A stretch of DNA of 64,000 nucleotides from 2-12-FULL-35-23 sp965196985 (GTDB taxonomy: Bacteria > Pseudomonadota > Gammaproteobacteria > UBA12402), in assembly GCA_965196985.1 (NCBI GenBank), contig CBDALO010000051.1, forward strand, positions 30,300 through 94,299. Direction: 5' to 3'. The notes under the pieces were generated by a model, which was not told the DNA's origin, searched no databases, and saw only the letters and a list, made by a program, of their open reading frames with translations. The position numbers and the translations under genes were made by a program. Shown in pieces: positions 62,508-64,000 of the stretch; position 1 is the stretch's first letter, and each line of letters opens with the position of its first letter.

Positions 62508-64000
62508 TCAGAAACCAGCAGCGAAATGAATATTAGCAACAGTCATTTTAGATGTTGCCCCCCCGGTGGCTGCTGTCACCATAAAATATGCTGAATACCC
62601 ACCATCAAAGTAAGTTTGTACGTCATTTATTTTTACTCTGTCATTTATAACTTGAGGGAAATTTCCCCCGCTTATACTGTACGAGAGCTCTTTTGTAGTT
62701 GGGTTCCATTGTATTTTTATATGACCATTGGCATTAGCTGGGACTGGGTGGGTCGTTTTGTTTCCAGGCATATACGTCCATGTTTTAGAGTCATCAATAT
62801 CTATACCATTTGTACCACTGTACATATCAACTCTAATGACTATGCCTGGCAAACCACGTACCCCAATGCCAGACCCGCCATCAAATGTTAATTTATTATT
62901 AGCTGTAGTAAATAAAAAACCAACGCCATTTCCACTACCTGGCCCGAGATCAAAATCTGCATCTATAGAAAATGGAGATGTAAAATCAATTTTATTTGCT
63001 GATGCAATTCCACCAGCTTTATCCTTTTCATTAACAACTAGGATTGCTGTTGTAGCATTTTCCTTTTTGCTAACTGCGCCTTTATCTTTTACGAGCTCAA
63101 AAGGCATATCATAGGGAAAAACAAAATCGTAGGTCTCAGAGTTAGTAAGCAATTTCACATCAGCTCCCTCATTATAAGAAAGCATTGCTGATAAGGAAAC
63201 TGGACCACTTGATGTAGGCTTAAAGTTACCCTCAATCTGACAAGAACCCCCAGCAGCAATTTGGCTACCGCAAGTATCCGATGTTTCCTCAAAATTAGGT
63301 AAACTTTTAATTATCTTCACCCCTGTAGCTGGCAAGGTAGCGTTATTATTAGTAAAGGTAAAGACTACTGGATAGGTTGTATCCCTCTCTGTATTCGCGG
63401 GCAATGCTGTACTTACTGTGCCTACCACATCGACATCCGTAACATTACTGGTTGTCTCTGCAGTAACTGGCTGACCTTCGTTATATTCTAACGTTGCTCC
63501 AACTGCTGTTACCCCTGTTTGAGCAGCAGTGTAAGTGCCACTAATTTGACAAGAACCCCCCCCGCTGCCAATGTCATCCCCGTCTTGCAGGTCGTTCTAG
63601 CACTATCCTCGGTAAACCCAGTTGGAAAGTTACGAATTACCTTAATACCCGTAGCTGGCAATGTCGTATTGGCATTAGAGAACGTCAAAACCACCGGATA
63701 AGCCGTGTCCTTCTCTGTATTCGCAGGCAATGCTGTACTTACTGCACCTACCACATCCACATCCGTGACGTTACTACTGGTCTCTACCGTAACTGGCTGA
63801 CCTTCGTTATATTTTAACGTTGCTCCAACTGCTGTTGCCCCTGTTTGAGCAGCATTATAGGTACCACTAATTTGACAAGAGCTTCCCGCTGCCAACGTCA
63901 TCCCCGTTTTGCACGTCGTTCCCGTACTAGCTTCGGTAAACCCAGCTGGAAAGTTACGAATCACCTTAATACCCGTAGCGGGCAACTTGGTATTAGCATT
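62508..64000 (-). CDS. Repeat-rich adhesin with lectin-like C-terminal domain (runs off window, frameshifted)
   Basis: The visible C-terminal part holds tandem repeats of about 108 residues. Each contains VGAVSTALPANT, FSNANTTLPATGIKV, FTE..., C-K-T-G-M-T-L-A-A-G, SSCQISGTY and VGATLKYNEGQ. A final domain of about 200 residues (SIDADFDLGPG, GVGFLFTTANN, GSGIGVRGLPGIVIRVD, NGIDIDD) resembles bacterial L-type lectins. At a G8 run (63556-63563) the frame breaks; six or nine G residues would restore AAGGSCQIS, and the repeat spacing (326 instead of 324 bases) favours six. It is probably exported, but signal and anchor lie beyond the window. Confidence 0.7.

Noticed and set aside
62359..62530. A small gene behind the adhesin
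   Set aside because: The frame is open for about 55 codons but has no start codon or ribosome site; reported only as a possible remnant.
1..64000. tRNA, rRNA or CRISPR arrays
   Set aside because: I saw no cloverleaf-like sequence with a CCA end, no rRNA blocks and no regularly spaced short repeats.

Overview
The window looks like a chromosomal segment of a Gram-negative gammaproteobacterium with a moderately AT-rich genome. It carries waaA (Kdo transferase, so LPS), ubiC, hslVU, djlA, an OxyR/peroxiredoxin/AhpD set, a Mip/FkpA-type FKBP, NAD-malic enzyme and class I aldolase. The gene mix, the Mip-like FKBP and the heavy insertion-sequence load would suit a host-associated or intracellular lineage (Legionellales/Piscirickettsia-like). 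That placement is inference, not proof.

Layout. 1-2.7 kb: start of prpC (minus) and a choline/aminoglycoside-kinase-like gene split by an ISKra4-family IS. 2.7-12.3 kb: an apparent minus-strand operon of a very large predicted surface protein and a helical protein. The large protein has two sets of seven propeller repeats, about six cadherin-like Ig domains and a C-terminal membrane anchor, and is broken by three frame changes and an IS200-type insertion. The helical protein gene is broken by an IS256 copy and has an IS5-type element at its stop codon. 12.3-15.6 kb: an ISNCY-type IS carrying a nested ISKra4 copy, sitting just upstream of the giant gene. 16-29.6 kb: mostly intact genes, including a 2-oxoadipate dioxygenase (HglS-like)/D-2-hydroxyglutarate dehydrogenase pair, two effector-like acidic proteins sharing a motif, djlA, waaA, an EamA transporter, a UbiA-like membrane protein, yhgN, rubredoxin, an rve-type IS, class I fba and ubiC. 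30-40.4 kb: a TniA/TniB-type transposon (with an IS110 element between its genes and an ISKra4 next to it) and an IS256 (with a nested ISKra4) separate the parts of one multi-pass membrane protein gene. 40.4-50.4 kb: ahpD (frameshifted), peroxiredoxin, oxyR, maeA, rpe, a PaaK-like ligase, an FKBP, rpiA and hslUV. 50.5-53.6 kb: an IS256 inserted inside another IS256. 53.7-64 kb: a small secreted protein, rhomboid, SPOR protein, argS, hemolysin-III-like protein, family 4 uracil-DNA glycosylase, HPP protein, a pair of M16 peptidases (one with the zinc motif, one without) and the end of a repeat-rich adhesin with a lectin-like C-terminal domain.

How the parts work together. HglS-like plus the YdiJ-like dehydrogenase would convert 2-oxoadipate to 2-oxoglutarate through D-2-hydroxyglutarate. 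OxyR, divergent from a two-Cys peroxiredoxin with AhpD behind it, forms a peroxide-defence unit. Two minus-strand surface-protein loci have frames broken at G runs, which fits either phase variation or homopolymer read errors; ahpD is broken the same way. Eight clean IS target duplications (four ISKra4, four IS256) plus shorter ones for the IS5-type and ISNCY elements let the pre-insertion sequence be rebuilt, and the near-identical copies point to recent IS expansion.
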